From an uncultured Eubacteriales bacterium (GTDB taxonomy: Bacteria; Bacillota; Clostridia; Oscillospirales; CAG-272), in NCBI GenBank assembly GCA_900552255.1, contig URZF01000015.1:1-15457 (forward strand): a stretch of 15,457 nt of DNA. The letters run 5' to 3'. The notes below the pieces were generated by a model that saw only the letters and a program-made list of their open reading frames with translations, made no database searches and was not told where the DNA came from. Shown in pieces: positions 1-7,700 of this stretch (positions are counted from its first letter, which is position 1; each line of letters starts with the position of its first letter). A program made the translations under genes and the position numbers.

Positions 1-1
1 G

Positions 2-79
2 GCCATCGCCTTTGACTCCGGCGGCGTTACCACCGGCCCCATGACCGTGCCGTTTATCATGGCTCTGGGCGTGGGCGCC
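2..79 (+). pseudogene. Fragment of a DUF1538-family membrane protein, cut at the window start
   Basis: The frame beginning at base 2 encodes AIAFDSGGVTTGPMTVPFI followed by MALGVG. This closely resembles the conserved glycine-rich motif of DUF1538 integral membrane proteins (putative transporters of unknown substrate). After about base 74-79 this frame turns into arginine- and cysteine-rich sequence that looks like an out-of-frame reading. Meanwhile the frame one base further on becomes a convincing PTS EIIC sequence. So only about 26 codons of this protein are present, joined out of frame to another gene. The fragment may be a real deletion remnant or an assembly artefact. The family assignment rests on motif memory over a short stretch, so confidence is moderate. 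Confidence 0.5.
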
Positions 80-779
80 GTTTGTCACCGTTCTTGTCGG
101 CGGCGGACTTTCTCTTCTCATTGCGCCGTATATCGGTACGGCCGTCGGATATATCAGCGACTTTATCGGCTGGGCGGCACTTCAAGCGCCGTTTGTGACG
201 GGCATTGCCGTTTCCGTGGTGATCGGAATGGTGCTCACGCTCCCGATTTCCAGCGCCGCGATCTGCGCGGGGCTGGTGCTTACGGGGAGCGCTGCGGCGG
301 CAGGCAGCTCGGAGGGACTTGCCGTCGCGGGCGCCGCCGCGGTCGCGGGCTGCTGCGCGCAGATGGTCGGCTTTGCCGTGATCAGCTTCCGTGAAAACAA
401 ATGGGGCGGACTGCTCTCTCAGGGCATCGGAACCAGTATGCTCCAAATGCCGAACATCATCAAAAATCCGCGCATTTGGATCGCGCCGACGCTGGCCTCC
501 GCGATAACGGGACCGCTCGCGACCTGCGTGTTCGACTTGAAGATGTACGGCGCGGCGATCAATTCCGGCATGGGAACCTGCGGACTGCTCGGACCGATCG
601 GCATGATCCTCGGCTGGTTTGACGGGGAGAACGCCTATCCGTATGACGTGACGGTGCTCAACTGGGTCGGTCTTGTTCTTGTCTGCTTCATCCTTCCCGC
701 CGTATTGTCCCTCTTATTCGACTTTTTGATGCGCAAGCTCGGATGGGTGAAGGATGGAGACATGAAGCTGGAGCTGTGA
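75..779 (+). CDS. PTS EIIC-like membrane protein (PTS_EIIC_2 type), 5'-truncated
   Basis: From base 75 the frame reads APFVTVLVGGGLSLL and continues open through a hydrophobic protein to the TGA at 777-779. It resembles the C-terminal part of the stand-alone 'PTS transporter subunit IIC' family (PF13303). Typical stretches are LTLPISSAAICAGL, GCCAQMVGFAVISFREN, a GTSMLQMPNIIKNPRIW block and AINSGMGTCGLLGPIG. At least five membrane segments are visible. Family members are usually around 340-350 residues, and about 235 codons of matching frame are present, so the N-terminal third is missing. An in-frame TGA at 42-44 closes the frame upstream. The first internal ATG is at 195, but homology clearly extends upstream of it. 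No EIIA or EIIB domain is visible, and the substrate is unknown. A strong terminator follows 9 nt after the stop. Confidence 0.8.
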   Translation, partial: APFVTVLVGGGLSLLIAPYIGTAVGYISDFIGWAALQAPFVTGIAVSVVIGMVLTLPISSAAICAGLVLTGSAAAAGSSEGLAVAGAAAVAGCCAQMVGFAVISFRENKWGGLLSQGIGTSMLQMPNIIKNPRIWIAPTLASAITGPLATCVFDLKMYGAAINSGMGTCGLLGPIGMILGWFDGENAYPYDVTVLNWVGLVLVCFILPAVLSLLFDFLMRKLGWVKDGDMKLEL

Positions 780-787
780 CACTTGTG

Positions 788-822
788 AAAAAGAAAACCG
801 GTTTTTGCCGGTTTTCTTTTTT
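788..822 (+). terminator. Intrinsic terminator after the PTS EIIC-like gene
   Basis: The arms AAAAAGAAAACCGG (788-801) and CCGGTTTTCTTTTT (808-821) pair around the loop TTTTTG, and the right arm ends in a T-run. It sits just after the EIIC stop codon. Confidence 0.85.
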
Positions 823-945
823 GCAGATACGAGAAATTCTTTGGATTTTTTGACCGAAAGAGAAAAAGAAGCCGTGATTTTCCGCAGGAATGCAGTATGA
901 GCATTTTGTGAGGAATATCTGCCGCACCAGCCGCCCTCTCCCGCA

Positions 946-951
946 TATAAT
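946..951 (+). promoter_or_regulatory. Candidate -10 box (TATAAT) for the DUF3343/aminotransferase unit
   Basis: A perfect TATAAT lies 59 nt upstream of the DUF3343 start codon. No convincing -35 is visible 16-18 nt upstream, around 923-928, and no TGn extension is present. A promoter here would therefore probably need an activator or be weak. Its predicted start point, about 957-959, coincides with the left edge of the dyad at 958-976. Confidence 0.45.
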
Positions 952-957
952 GGTATT

Positions 958-976
958 GGCGGAATCCGATTCCGCC
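958..976. promoter_or_regulatory. Perfect 9+1+9 palindrome, candidate operator
   Basis: GGCGGAATC (958-966), a single C, then GATTCCGCC (968-976) form a perfect inverted repeat. It begins 7 nt after the TATAAT box and lies 34 nt upstream of the DUF3343 ATG. The one-base spacer is too short for an RNA hairpin loop without opening inner pairs, and no T-tract follows, so a protein-binding operator is more likely than a terminator. The regulator is unknown. Confidence 0.55.
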
Positions 977-1009
977 ATATCAACCATTTGGGAGGAGTGT
1001 GAAAAATAG

Positions 1010-1231
1010 ATGGATACGAGAGTTATCACCATGACCTCTCAGACCATTGCGATCAAAGCGCAAAGGACGCTTCAAAGAAGCGGAATCAAGTGTAAAATCG
1101 TGCGTCCGAGCCCGAGGCAGACGCCAAGGGGCTGCACATGGGGCATCCAAATAGACGTATACTCCGTCAATTCGGCGGTCTATGTGCTGGAAAACGCGCA
1201 GATCCCGTTCGGAGAAATCATCAGAATTTGA
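1010..1231 (+). CDS. DUF3343 protein, putative Se/S carrier-like
   Basis: This 73-residue protein matches the small DUF3343 family ('putative Se/S carrier protein-like'). The visible signature is an N-terminal alpha/beta stretch with a GIKCKIVRPSPRQ segment, followed by RGCTWGIQI with Cys42 at the position of the conserved family cysteine, and a final predicted strand-helix. The family is thought to accept and pass on sulfur or selenium; no reaction has been shown that I know of. The start at 1010 has GGAGGAG at 991-997, about a dozen bases upstream, which is slightly long. The gene ends 16 nt before the class V aminotransferase, and this pairing is typical of the family: a persulfide or perselenide made by the aminotransferase-like enzyme could be handed to Cys42. 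Family assignment is good; the function is inferred. Confidence 0.8.
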   Translation: MDTRVITMTSQTIAIKAQRTLQRSGIKCKIVRPSPRQTPRGCTWGIQIDVYSVNSAVYVLENAQIPFGEIIRI

Positions 1232-1247
1232 ATTTTGGGAGTAACTT

Positions 1248-2384
1248 ATGATATATTTCGACAATGCGGCGACGACCTTCCCGAAGCCTGCCGCCGTCGT
1301 CCGGGAGATGACGAAATGTATGCGGGAATACTGCGGCAATCCGGGGCGAAGCTCCCATAAGCTCGCGCTTGCCGCATCGGAGGCGATCTATGATGTAAGG
1401 TGCGGGATCGCCGATTTCTTCGGGATATCGAAGCCGGAAAACGTGATCTTCACGCAGAATGCGACGCAGGCGCTGAATCTTGCCATTTCCGGCATCGCAC
1501 GCCGCGGCGACCATTTCATCATATCCAATTTGGAGCATAACAGCGTCATCCGTCCGATGGCGAATCTCTGCGAAATTCGGGGAATGAGCTATGATACGGT
1601 CGATGCGCTTGCGGATGACGAAAGGCTTCTCCGCGAGATCGAGAGACGGATCCGTCCGAACACGAGGGCGGTCATCATGACGCATGCGTCGAACATCTGT
1701 CCGCGGATCCTGCCCATCAAGGAGATCGGTGCGCTTTGCAGACGGTACGGGCTACTGTATGTCGTCGACGCCGCGCAGAGCGCCGGTGTATATGACATCG
1801 ATATGATGCGGGACGGCATATCCGTCTTATGCGCGCCGGGACACAAAGGGCTTTACGGACCGCAGGGAAGCGGCTTTGCCGCATTTGCGGATGATTTCGA
1901 TTTTGAAAGATTTTCCTGCAGCCTTTACGGCGGCAACGGGAAAAATTCAAAGGAGACCGGCATGGGCCATGAGCCGCCGGACTCCTATGAGGCCGGAACG
2001 GTTGCAACGCCGTCCATCGTCGGACTCGGCGCCGGGCTGAATTATGTGAGGACAGTCGGACGTGAAAAGATCGAGCAGCATGAAAACTCTCTTATGCGTT
2101 ACGGCAGGGAGCTTTTGAAAGACCGCCGGAGGGTGAGGATTTATCTTCCCGAAGCAGACCGCGGCGCGATTCTGCTTCTCGGCTTCGACGGGATATCTCC
2201 TTCCGAGGTGTCCGCGAAGCTGGGAGACGTGGGCGTTTGCACCCGTGCGGGACTGCACTGCGCGCCGACGGCGCATGATGCGCTTGGTACCGGCGGCGAC
2301 GCGCTTCGCGTGAGCTTCTCCGCTTTCAATACACCGGAGGAGATCGAGAAATTTGTTCTGATACTGGATAAACTTCTGTCATGA
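1248..2384 (+). CDS. Class V aminotransferase, cysteine desulfurase-like (EF2568 type)
   Basis: The 378-residue protein is a PLP enzyme of the NifS/SufS fold. It opens with IYFDNAATTFPKP, shows the cofactor aspartate in VVDAAQS (Asp174), the Schiff-base lysine in APGHKGLYGPQG (Lys200), and a C-terminal RAGLHCAP with the persulfide-forming Cys338. The short active-site loop and the sequence EAGTVATPSI are typical of the TIGR01977 (EF2568) subgroup, not of housekeeping IscS. Members of that subgroup are often found in genomes with selenium-dependent molybdenum hydroxylases and next to DUF3343 genes, so sulfur or selenium mobilisation from cysteine or selenocysteine is the likely role. The ATG at 1248 is preceded by GGGAG (1237-1241). 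It is cotranscribed with the DUF3343 gene. The exact substrate cannot be read from sequence. Confidence 0.9.
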   Translation: MIYFDNAATTFPKPAAVVREMTKCMREYCGNPGRSSHKLALAASEAIYDVRCGIADFFGISKPENVIFTQNATQALNLAISGIARRGDHFIISNLEHNSVIRPMANLCEIRGMSYDTVDALADDERLLREIERRIRPNTRAVIMTHASNICPRILPIKEIGALCRRYGLLYVVDAAQSAGVYDIDMMRDGISVLCAPGHKGLYGPQGSGFAAFADDFDFERFSCSLYGGNGKNSKETGMGHEPPDSYEAGTVATPSIVGLGAGLNYVRTVGREKIEQHENSLMRYGRELLKDRRRVRIYLPEADRGAILLLGFDGISPSEVSAKLGDVGVCTRAGLHCAPTAHDALGTGGDALRVSFSAFNTPEEIEKFVLILDKLLS

Positions 2385-2390
2385 TATCAG

Positions 2391-2423
2391 CGTGTCCTTT
2401 TCCGCTTTGCGGAAAAGGACACG
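2391..2423 (+). terminator. Long perfect hairpin after the aminotransferase gene
   Basis: CGTGTCCTTTTCCGC (2391-2405) and GCGGAAAAGGACACG (2409-2423) form a 15-bp perfect stem with loop TTT, starting 7 nt after the stop codon. The following bases, GTCGTTTCC, are a poor T-tract. Termination may be incomplete, or the hairpin may mainly protect the 3' end of the mRNA. Confidence 0.65.
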
Positions 2424-2461
2424 GTCGTTTCCGGTCCTGCGCGGCCGGGCACGGCGCGTGC

Positions 2462-2490
2462 TTGACTTTTTTATAAGGATTGGATATAAT
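2462..2490 (+). promoter_or_regulatory. Sigma-A type promoter for the sugar isomerase gene
   Basis: TTGACT (2462-2467) and a perfect TATAAT (2485-2490) are separated by 17 bp. The predicted start point is near 2497, giving a leader of about 70 nt. A small GC-rich dyad (GCACG-GCG-CGTGC, 2449-2461) abuts the -35 box and could be an operator or chance. Confidence 0.85.
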
Positions 2491-2566
2491 CAAAATCGCA
2501 GATGCCGTCGTTTAAGGCGGCTCTGCCGCAGATATAAGATCGAACGGTTTTGATTGGGAGGGCAAA

Positions 2567-3361
2567 ATGAAGGGTTCCGTGAATGAAAATCAACATAGCT
2601 TGAAGAGCCGATATCCGGTCGGCATGACAAGCGTGACATTTCGGGAAAAGACGGTATCCGAGATCGTGGACATCGCCTGTGCGGCGGGGCTTTCCCATAT
2701 CGAATGGGGCGCTGACCGCCATGTCCCGCCGCACGATCAAGACGCCGCCGGCGAGGCGGTGTCGCTGATGGAGCGGCATGGCCTTTCCTGCTTCTCCTAC
2801 GGGTCCTATTATCGCGTTGGAGACGGCGATACCGCGGTGTTCCGGCAGATCTGCGAGACGGCGAGGATGCTCGGCGCGTCGGTCGTTCGGACATGGCTCG
2901 GACGAGCGGGGAGCGGCGAGACGCCGCCGGAGAAGAGGGAATCGCTTCTTGCGGAAACGCGGTGCCTTGCGGATATCGCGGCGGGCTATTCGCTGACTCT
3001 CGCCTTTGAATTTCACGGCGGCACCTTGAATGACAACGGAGAAGCCTCCGCCGCTTTTATACGGGCTTGCGGCAGGGACAACGTCAAGACCTACTGGCAG
3101 CCGCTTGCCTTTGGAGACAGCGAGGGAAATCTGCGCGCAGTCCTGCCGCGGCTTTGCACGGTGCATGTGTTCAACTGGGACAGCGAATACCGGCGATATC
3201 CTCTGGCAGAGGCGAAGGACAGGTGGCGCCGGTATGCCGAAATCGTCAAAAGCGGGGATGCTTCGCCTTGTCCGTTTCTCTTGGAATTTGTACCGGGCGA
3301 CAGCGACGAGCAGTTTATAAAGGACGCCGAAACGCTGAAAGATATTCTTTATGAGAGGTAA
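2567..3361 (+). CDS. Sugar phosphate isomerase/epimerase-like TIM-barrel protein
   Basis: This 264-residue protein resembles the xylose isomerase-like TIM barrel family (AP_endonuc_2, PF01261). The strand-end acidic and histidine residues expected for divalent metal binding are visible: Glu46 in SHIEWGAD, Glu148 and His150 in LAFEFHGG, His200 in VHVFNWD and Glu240 in LLEFVPGD. The length is normal for a single barrel, with no signal peptide, so it is cytoplasmic. The usual second-metal region reads NVKTYWQP instead of a typical Asp-x-x-His, so the metal set may be altered. Substrates in this family range over keto-sugars, inosose and hydroxypyruvate, and nothing here decides which. The ATG at 2567 follows GGGAGGG (2556-2562), which supports this start. 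The gene is monocistronic between its own promoter and terminator. Confidence 0.8.
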   Translation: MKGSVNENQHSLKSRYPVGMTSVTFREKTVSEIVDIACAAGLSHIEWGADRHVPPHDQDAAGEAVSLMERHGLSCFSYGSYYRVGDGDTAVFRQICETARMLGASVVRTWLGRAGSGETPPEKRESLLAETRCLADIAAGYSLTLAFEFHGGTLNDNGEASAAFIRACGRDNVKTYWQPLAFGDSEGNLRAVLPRLCTVHVFNWDSEYRRYPLAEAKDRWRRYAEIVKSGDASPCPFLLEFVPGDSDEQFIKDAETLKDILYER

Positions 3362-3364
3362 AAT

Positions 3365-3406
3365 AAAAAATCCCGCAGAATCCCAAAGGATTCTGCGGGA
3401 TTTTTT
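3365..3406. terminator. Strong bidirectional terminator between convergent genes
   Basis: The arms run 3365-3383 (A-run then TCCCGCAGAATCC) and 3388-3406 (GGATTCTGCGGGA then T-run), a 19-bp perfect stem with loop CAAA. It ends transcription of the plus-strand isomerase. Read on the other strand, it also ends the minus-strand activase/dehydratase operon, whose stop is 17 nt away. Confidence 0.95.
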
Positions 3407-3422
3407 TAATCGAGTGGTTGTT

Positions 3423-4781
3423 TTAAACCTCAAGGAGCTCTTTTTCCGCCGCCGTTTCGCGTATCTCGACGGACTGGTTTTTCTCCGCATGCTCGCGGGC
3501 GGCGGCCAGCATGAGTTTGAGTCTGTTTTCCTGATTGATCTTCGTCGCGCCGGCATCATAGTCGATGGCGACGATATTCGCTTCGGGATTTTTCTCTTTC
3601 ATCGGCTTCATCATGCCCTTGCCGATGATATGGTTCGGCAGACAGCCGAACGGCTGCACGACGACGACGTTCGGGACCCCGCTGTGGATCAGCTCCGCCA
3701 TTTCCGCCGGGAGGAGCCAGCCCTCGCCCATTTTTGTTCCGTATCCGATGTACGGTTCGGCGCTGCGGCGCGTCTCCTCGAAGCGTGCCGGCGCACGGAA
3801 GACGCCGTTTTCTTTCACGGCGCGGATCATGTCGTCCTGTTTTTTGATGAAATATTTGCTCCCGATGCGGGCTACCGCCGCTATAAGGGCACTTGTCCCG
3901 TACAGTTTGTGATCCGTTTCCATATTGAAAAGGACATATAGGAGAAAATCGCAGAGTCCGCCCATCGTCGTCTCGGCTCCCTCGGAGATCAGATATTCCT
4001 CGAGATCGTTGTTCCCAAGCGGCGAGAATTTCACGAAGATCTCGCCGACGATGCCGACCAGCACCCGTTTTTCCTTCCGGCGCGGAAGGGCGGCGAAATC
4101 CCGCAGCATCGCGCGGTAGTTTTCTTTGATTTGGCGGTAACGGATCCCGTGGGAGAGCTCCTCCGTCAGGCGGCCGACCCATCGGTCGGCGAGCGCCTGC
4201 GTACTGCCTTTTTCCGTTTCGTAGGGCAGACATTGACTGACGAGCGTCATGAGCAGATCGCCGTATAAAAGCGCGTAGACGGCGCGGTGCAGCATAGGCA
4301 GATTGATGTGAAAGCCGGGATTTTTCTCGATCCCTGCGAAATTCAGGGAAATCACGGGAATGTGACCGTAGCCGGCCTTTTTCAGCGCTTTGCGCAGAAG
4401 CGGCAGATAATTGGAGGCGCGGCAGCCGCCGCAGGTTTGAAAAAGCATCAGGGCGGTCTTCTGTACGTCGTATTTTCCGCTGTCCAGCGCGTCGATAAAC
4501 TGTCCGATGACCAGCGCTGCGGGATAGCAGGTGTCGTTGTGGACGTATTTGAGCCCCGCGTCGATGATTTTCTGTGTGTCTCCGTGCGTTCCGTTTTCGA
4601 GCAGGACCGTGCGGTACCCGTGATCGTTGAAAATCCGCGAGAGCAGCTTAAAGTGCATCGGCAGCATCGTCGGGAACAGGATGGTGTGGGTTTTCTTCAT
4701 TTCCTTTGTGAAGAGAACGCGAGCATCCCCACTGTCCGAAACACAGTCCGAACAGGCTTCACAGCGTTTGGATTCCGTCAT
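3423..4781 (-). CDS. 2-hydroxyacyl-CoA dehydratase component-like protein (C-terminal half of split activase/dehydratase)
   Basis: The 452-residue protein matches the C-terminal part of the long (about 1,400-residue) 'acyl-CoA dehydratase activase-related' proteins and is distantly HgdB-like. After a cysteine-rich start (Cys7, Cys10, Cys13) it reads FTKEMKKTHTILFPTMLPMHF, then NDTCYPAALVIGQ (Cys85) and FQTCGGCRASNY (Cys117, Cys120). These cysteines are candidates for [4Fe-4S] binding. The C-terminal half has VGEIFVKFSPLGNNDLEEYL and VVVQPFGCLPNHI. Its ATG overlaps the stop of the upstream 1001-residue gene by 4 nt (ATGA), and AAAGGAGG at 4788-4795 sits 6 nt upstream, so translation is coupled and efficient. 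In many Firmicutes both halves are one polypeptide. The electron-transfer-driven dehydration role is inferred and the substrate is unknown. Confidence 0.85.
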   Translation of the reverse strand: MTESKRCEACSDCVSDSGDARVLFTKEMKKTHTILFPTMLPMHFKLLSRIFNDHGYRTVLLENGTHGDTQKIIDAGLKYVHNDTCYPAALVIGQFIDALDSGKYDVQKTALMLFQTCGGCRASNYLPLLRKALKKAGYGHIPVISLNFAGIEKNPGFHINLPMLHRAVYALLYGDLLMTLVSQCLPYETEKGSTQALADRWVGRLTEELSHGIRYRQIKENYRAMLRDFAALPRRKEKRVLVGIVGEIFVKFSPLGNNDLEEYLISEGAETTMGGLCDFLLYVLFNMETDHKLYGTSALIAAVARIGSKYFIKKQDDMIRAVKENGVFRAPARFEETRRSAEPYIGYGTKMGEGWLLPAEMAELIHSGVPNVVVVQPFGCLPNHIIGKGMMKPMKEKNPEANIVAIDYDAGATKINQENRLKLMLAAAREHAEKNQSVEIRETAAEKELLEV

Positions 4782-7700
4782 AAGGAGCCTCCTTTCTTCT
4801 CGCGGCAGGCAAGCTCCAGCGCGCCGAGCAGGCTGCGCAGTCGAATGGTGACGGCGCCGAGATTGGTGATTTCGTCGATTTTGATTTGTGTATACAGCTT
4901 GCCGTGCGCCTCAAGAATGGAGCGCACCTCGTCCGTTGTGATGGCGTCGAGTCCGCATCCGAAAGAGACGAGCTGCACAAGCTCGGTGTCCGGCTGCGCC
5001 GCCGCATATTTTGCGGCGTTGTAAAGCCTTGCATGATAGGTCCACTGATTGAGCACGCTGACCTTTGCGGGTTCGGCAAGTCCGGCTACACTGTCCTCGC
5101 TTACGACGACGAAGCCGAGAGAGGACGCAACTCGGTCGATGCCATGGCCGATTTCGGGATCGATATGGTACGGCCTGCCGGCAAGAATCATGATGCGTTT
5201 TCCATGCGCGCGCGCAAATTCGATGGCGCGCTCGCCCTCTGCCCGGGTGTCCGCCATCCACTTGTCATACGCATGGTAGGCGGCGGAGACGGCTTGCCGG
5301 ACCTGCGCCGGCGTGAAATGGCCGAACCGTCCCTCCACCATTTCGTGGATCTGCTTTGCAAGCGTTTTCGGATCGTTTATGTGAAGATACGGGTAGAGAA
5401 ACGGGATGCTGCCCAGCGATTCCATGTTCCCGGAAAGCAGCTCGGAATAGTACGCCACCACAGGACAGTTGAAATGATTGTCCGCGATTTTCTCATCGAC
5501 GTTGTAGGTCAGGCACGGATAAAAGATCGCGTCCGGCTTTTCCCGTATCAGCGTTTCGATATGGCCGTGCATCAGCTTCGCCGGATAGCACGCCGTGTCG
5601 GACGGGATGGAATACTGTCCCAAGGCATACAGCTCGCGCGAGGAAAATCCGGAGAAGATCACGCGGATATTGAGAGCGGTGAAGAGCGCATGCCAAAACG
5701 GCGCAAGCTCGATCATGCCGAGCGCCGCCGGAAGACCGATCGTCCCTCTCGCGTTTTCCGGCGCCGGCGCTTCGAAAAGCGCCGCCAGCCGTTCGGCTTT
5801 GAAACGATAGAGATTCGGCAGCTCCTCCCGCGTTTTTCCGGTAAGCCCCGCGCCGCGGTCGCATTTCGCCCCCGAGACGTATTTTTCCTCCTCGCGGAAG
5901 AAATTGATCGTCAGATGGCAGTGGTTCCCGCATCCGCCGCAGACGGCGGCGGTGGAACGATAGGTAAAGCTTTCCACCTGCGCGCGGTCAAGCAGCGAGG
6001 AGGCTTCTTTCCGCGCGGTTTTGGCGTAAAGCGCAGCCCCATAGGCGCCCATCAGTCCGGCGATTGCGGGGCGGATGACATGGCGTCCGAGCAGCATCTC
6101 AAAGCTGCGCAGCACGGCGTCGTTGCAGAAGGTGCCGCCCTGAACGACGATTTTTTGTCCAAGCTCGTCGGGAGAGGCCGCGCGGATGACCTTATAGATC
6201 GCATTGCGCACGACCGAAAGGGAAAGCCCCGCCGAGATGTCGTCGACGCCGGCGCCGTCCTTCTGCGCCTGCTTGACGGAGGAGTTCATGAACACGGTGC
6301 AGCGGGAGCCGAGATCGGACGGCGCTTTTGCGAAAAGTCCGAGCCTTGCAAACTCCTTTACGTCGTAACCGAGCGAACGGGCGAATGTCTCGATAAAGGA
6401 GCCGCAGCCGGAGGAACAGGCCTCGTTGAGCATGATGCTGTCGATGGCGCCCCCGCGGATTTTGAAGCATTTGATATCCTGTCCGCCGATGTCGAGAATG
6501 AAATCGACCTCCGGCTCGAAATATTTCGCCGCCGTGAAATGCGCGACGGTTTCCACAATGCCGAAATCGACGTGAAACGCATGGCGGATCAGATCCTCGC
6601 CGTAGCCGGTGACGGCCGAGGCGCGTATCTTGATTTTGTCGCCGCAGACTCGGTAGACCTCGAGAAGCTGTCCGCGGACGATCTCAACCGGATTTCCGCG
6701 GTTGGAATCGTAATAAGAGTAAAGGATTTCACCGTCTTCTCCTATCAGGACGAGCTTTGTCGTCGTCGAACCGCAGTCGATGCCCAGATAAGCGTCGCCC
6801 TCGTAGGATGCGGGATCTGCAAAGCGGACGGACGCCTTCGCATGTCTGTCACAGAAAGACTTATATTCTTCTTCGTTTTCGAAAAGCGGAGGCAGAGCTG
6901 AAACTGCCGTTTTTTCCTGCGCCGCTTTTTCGACGATCCGTTCCAGCTCGTCGTAAGAAAAAGCTTCTCCCGTATGGTCGGCGTACAGCGCCGCACCGAG
7001 CGCCACGGCATACAGCGCATAGTCCGGAAACACCGCATGGTCGTCGTCGAGATGCAGCCCTTCCTTGAAGCTTTTCCGAAGTCCCAGACAAAAGTGGAGG
7101 GGGCCGCCGAGAAACATGACCTTCCCCTCGATTTTTCTGCCTTGAGCAAGCCCTGTGACGGTTTGGCTCACGACCGCGTGATAGATGCTGGCGACGATGT
7201 TTTCCTTGGCTGCGCCTTGATTGAGGAGCGGCTGGATATCCGTTTTCGCAAATACGCCGCAGCGGGAGGCGATCGGATAGACACGTGTCGCCCGAAGGCT
7301 CATTTCGTCCATTTCTTCCGTTGTGACGTCGAGAAGCGTCGCCATTTGGTCGATGAAAGCGCCGGTTCCGCCGGCGCAGGAGCCGTTCATGCGCTCGTCG
7401 ATGCCGCCGTCAAAGAAAATGACCTTTGCATCCTCGCCGCCGAGCTCGATTACGACGGAGGTATCCGGTTCCAGCGCGCGGACGACCTCGCCCGTTGCGA
7501 AAACCTCCTGCACAAACGGAAGTCCTGCAGCCTTGGCCATGCCGAGTCCGGCGGAGCCGGATACCGCGCAGTGGATATCCGCTTCCGTGCCGAAAAGACC
7601 GCGGATGCGGCGCAGCAGCTCCAGCACCTTGGTGCGCACCTGCGCAAAATGCCGCTCGTAGCAGCTATAGATCACCTCGCCGTCCCGAACGACGACAAGC

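Noticed and set aside
2471..3559. 362-codon open frame on the minus strand
   Set aside because: It is antisense to the isomerase gene and runs straight through the strong bidirectional terminator; the sequence is arginine-rich and unlike any family I know.
4778..4781. Selenocysteine readthrough or programmed frameshift joining the activase and dehydratase halves
   Set aside because: The second gene has its own AAAGGAGG and ATG, and the overlap is the ordinary ATGA stop-start type. No slippery heptamer or selenocysteine-like hairpin is evident at the TGA.
4886..6901. Long 671-codon open frame on the plus strand
   Set aside because: It lies wholly antisense to the activase gene, whose motifs are unmistakable. 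Its translation is rich in R, D, G and H with no recognisable domain. Such mirror frames are expected in GC-biased codons.
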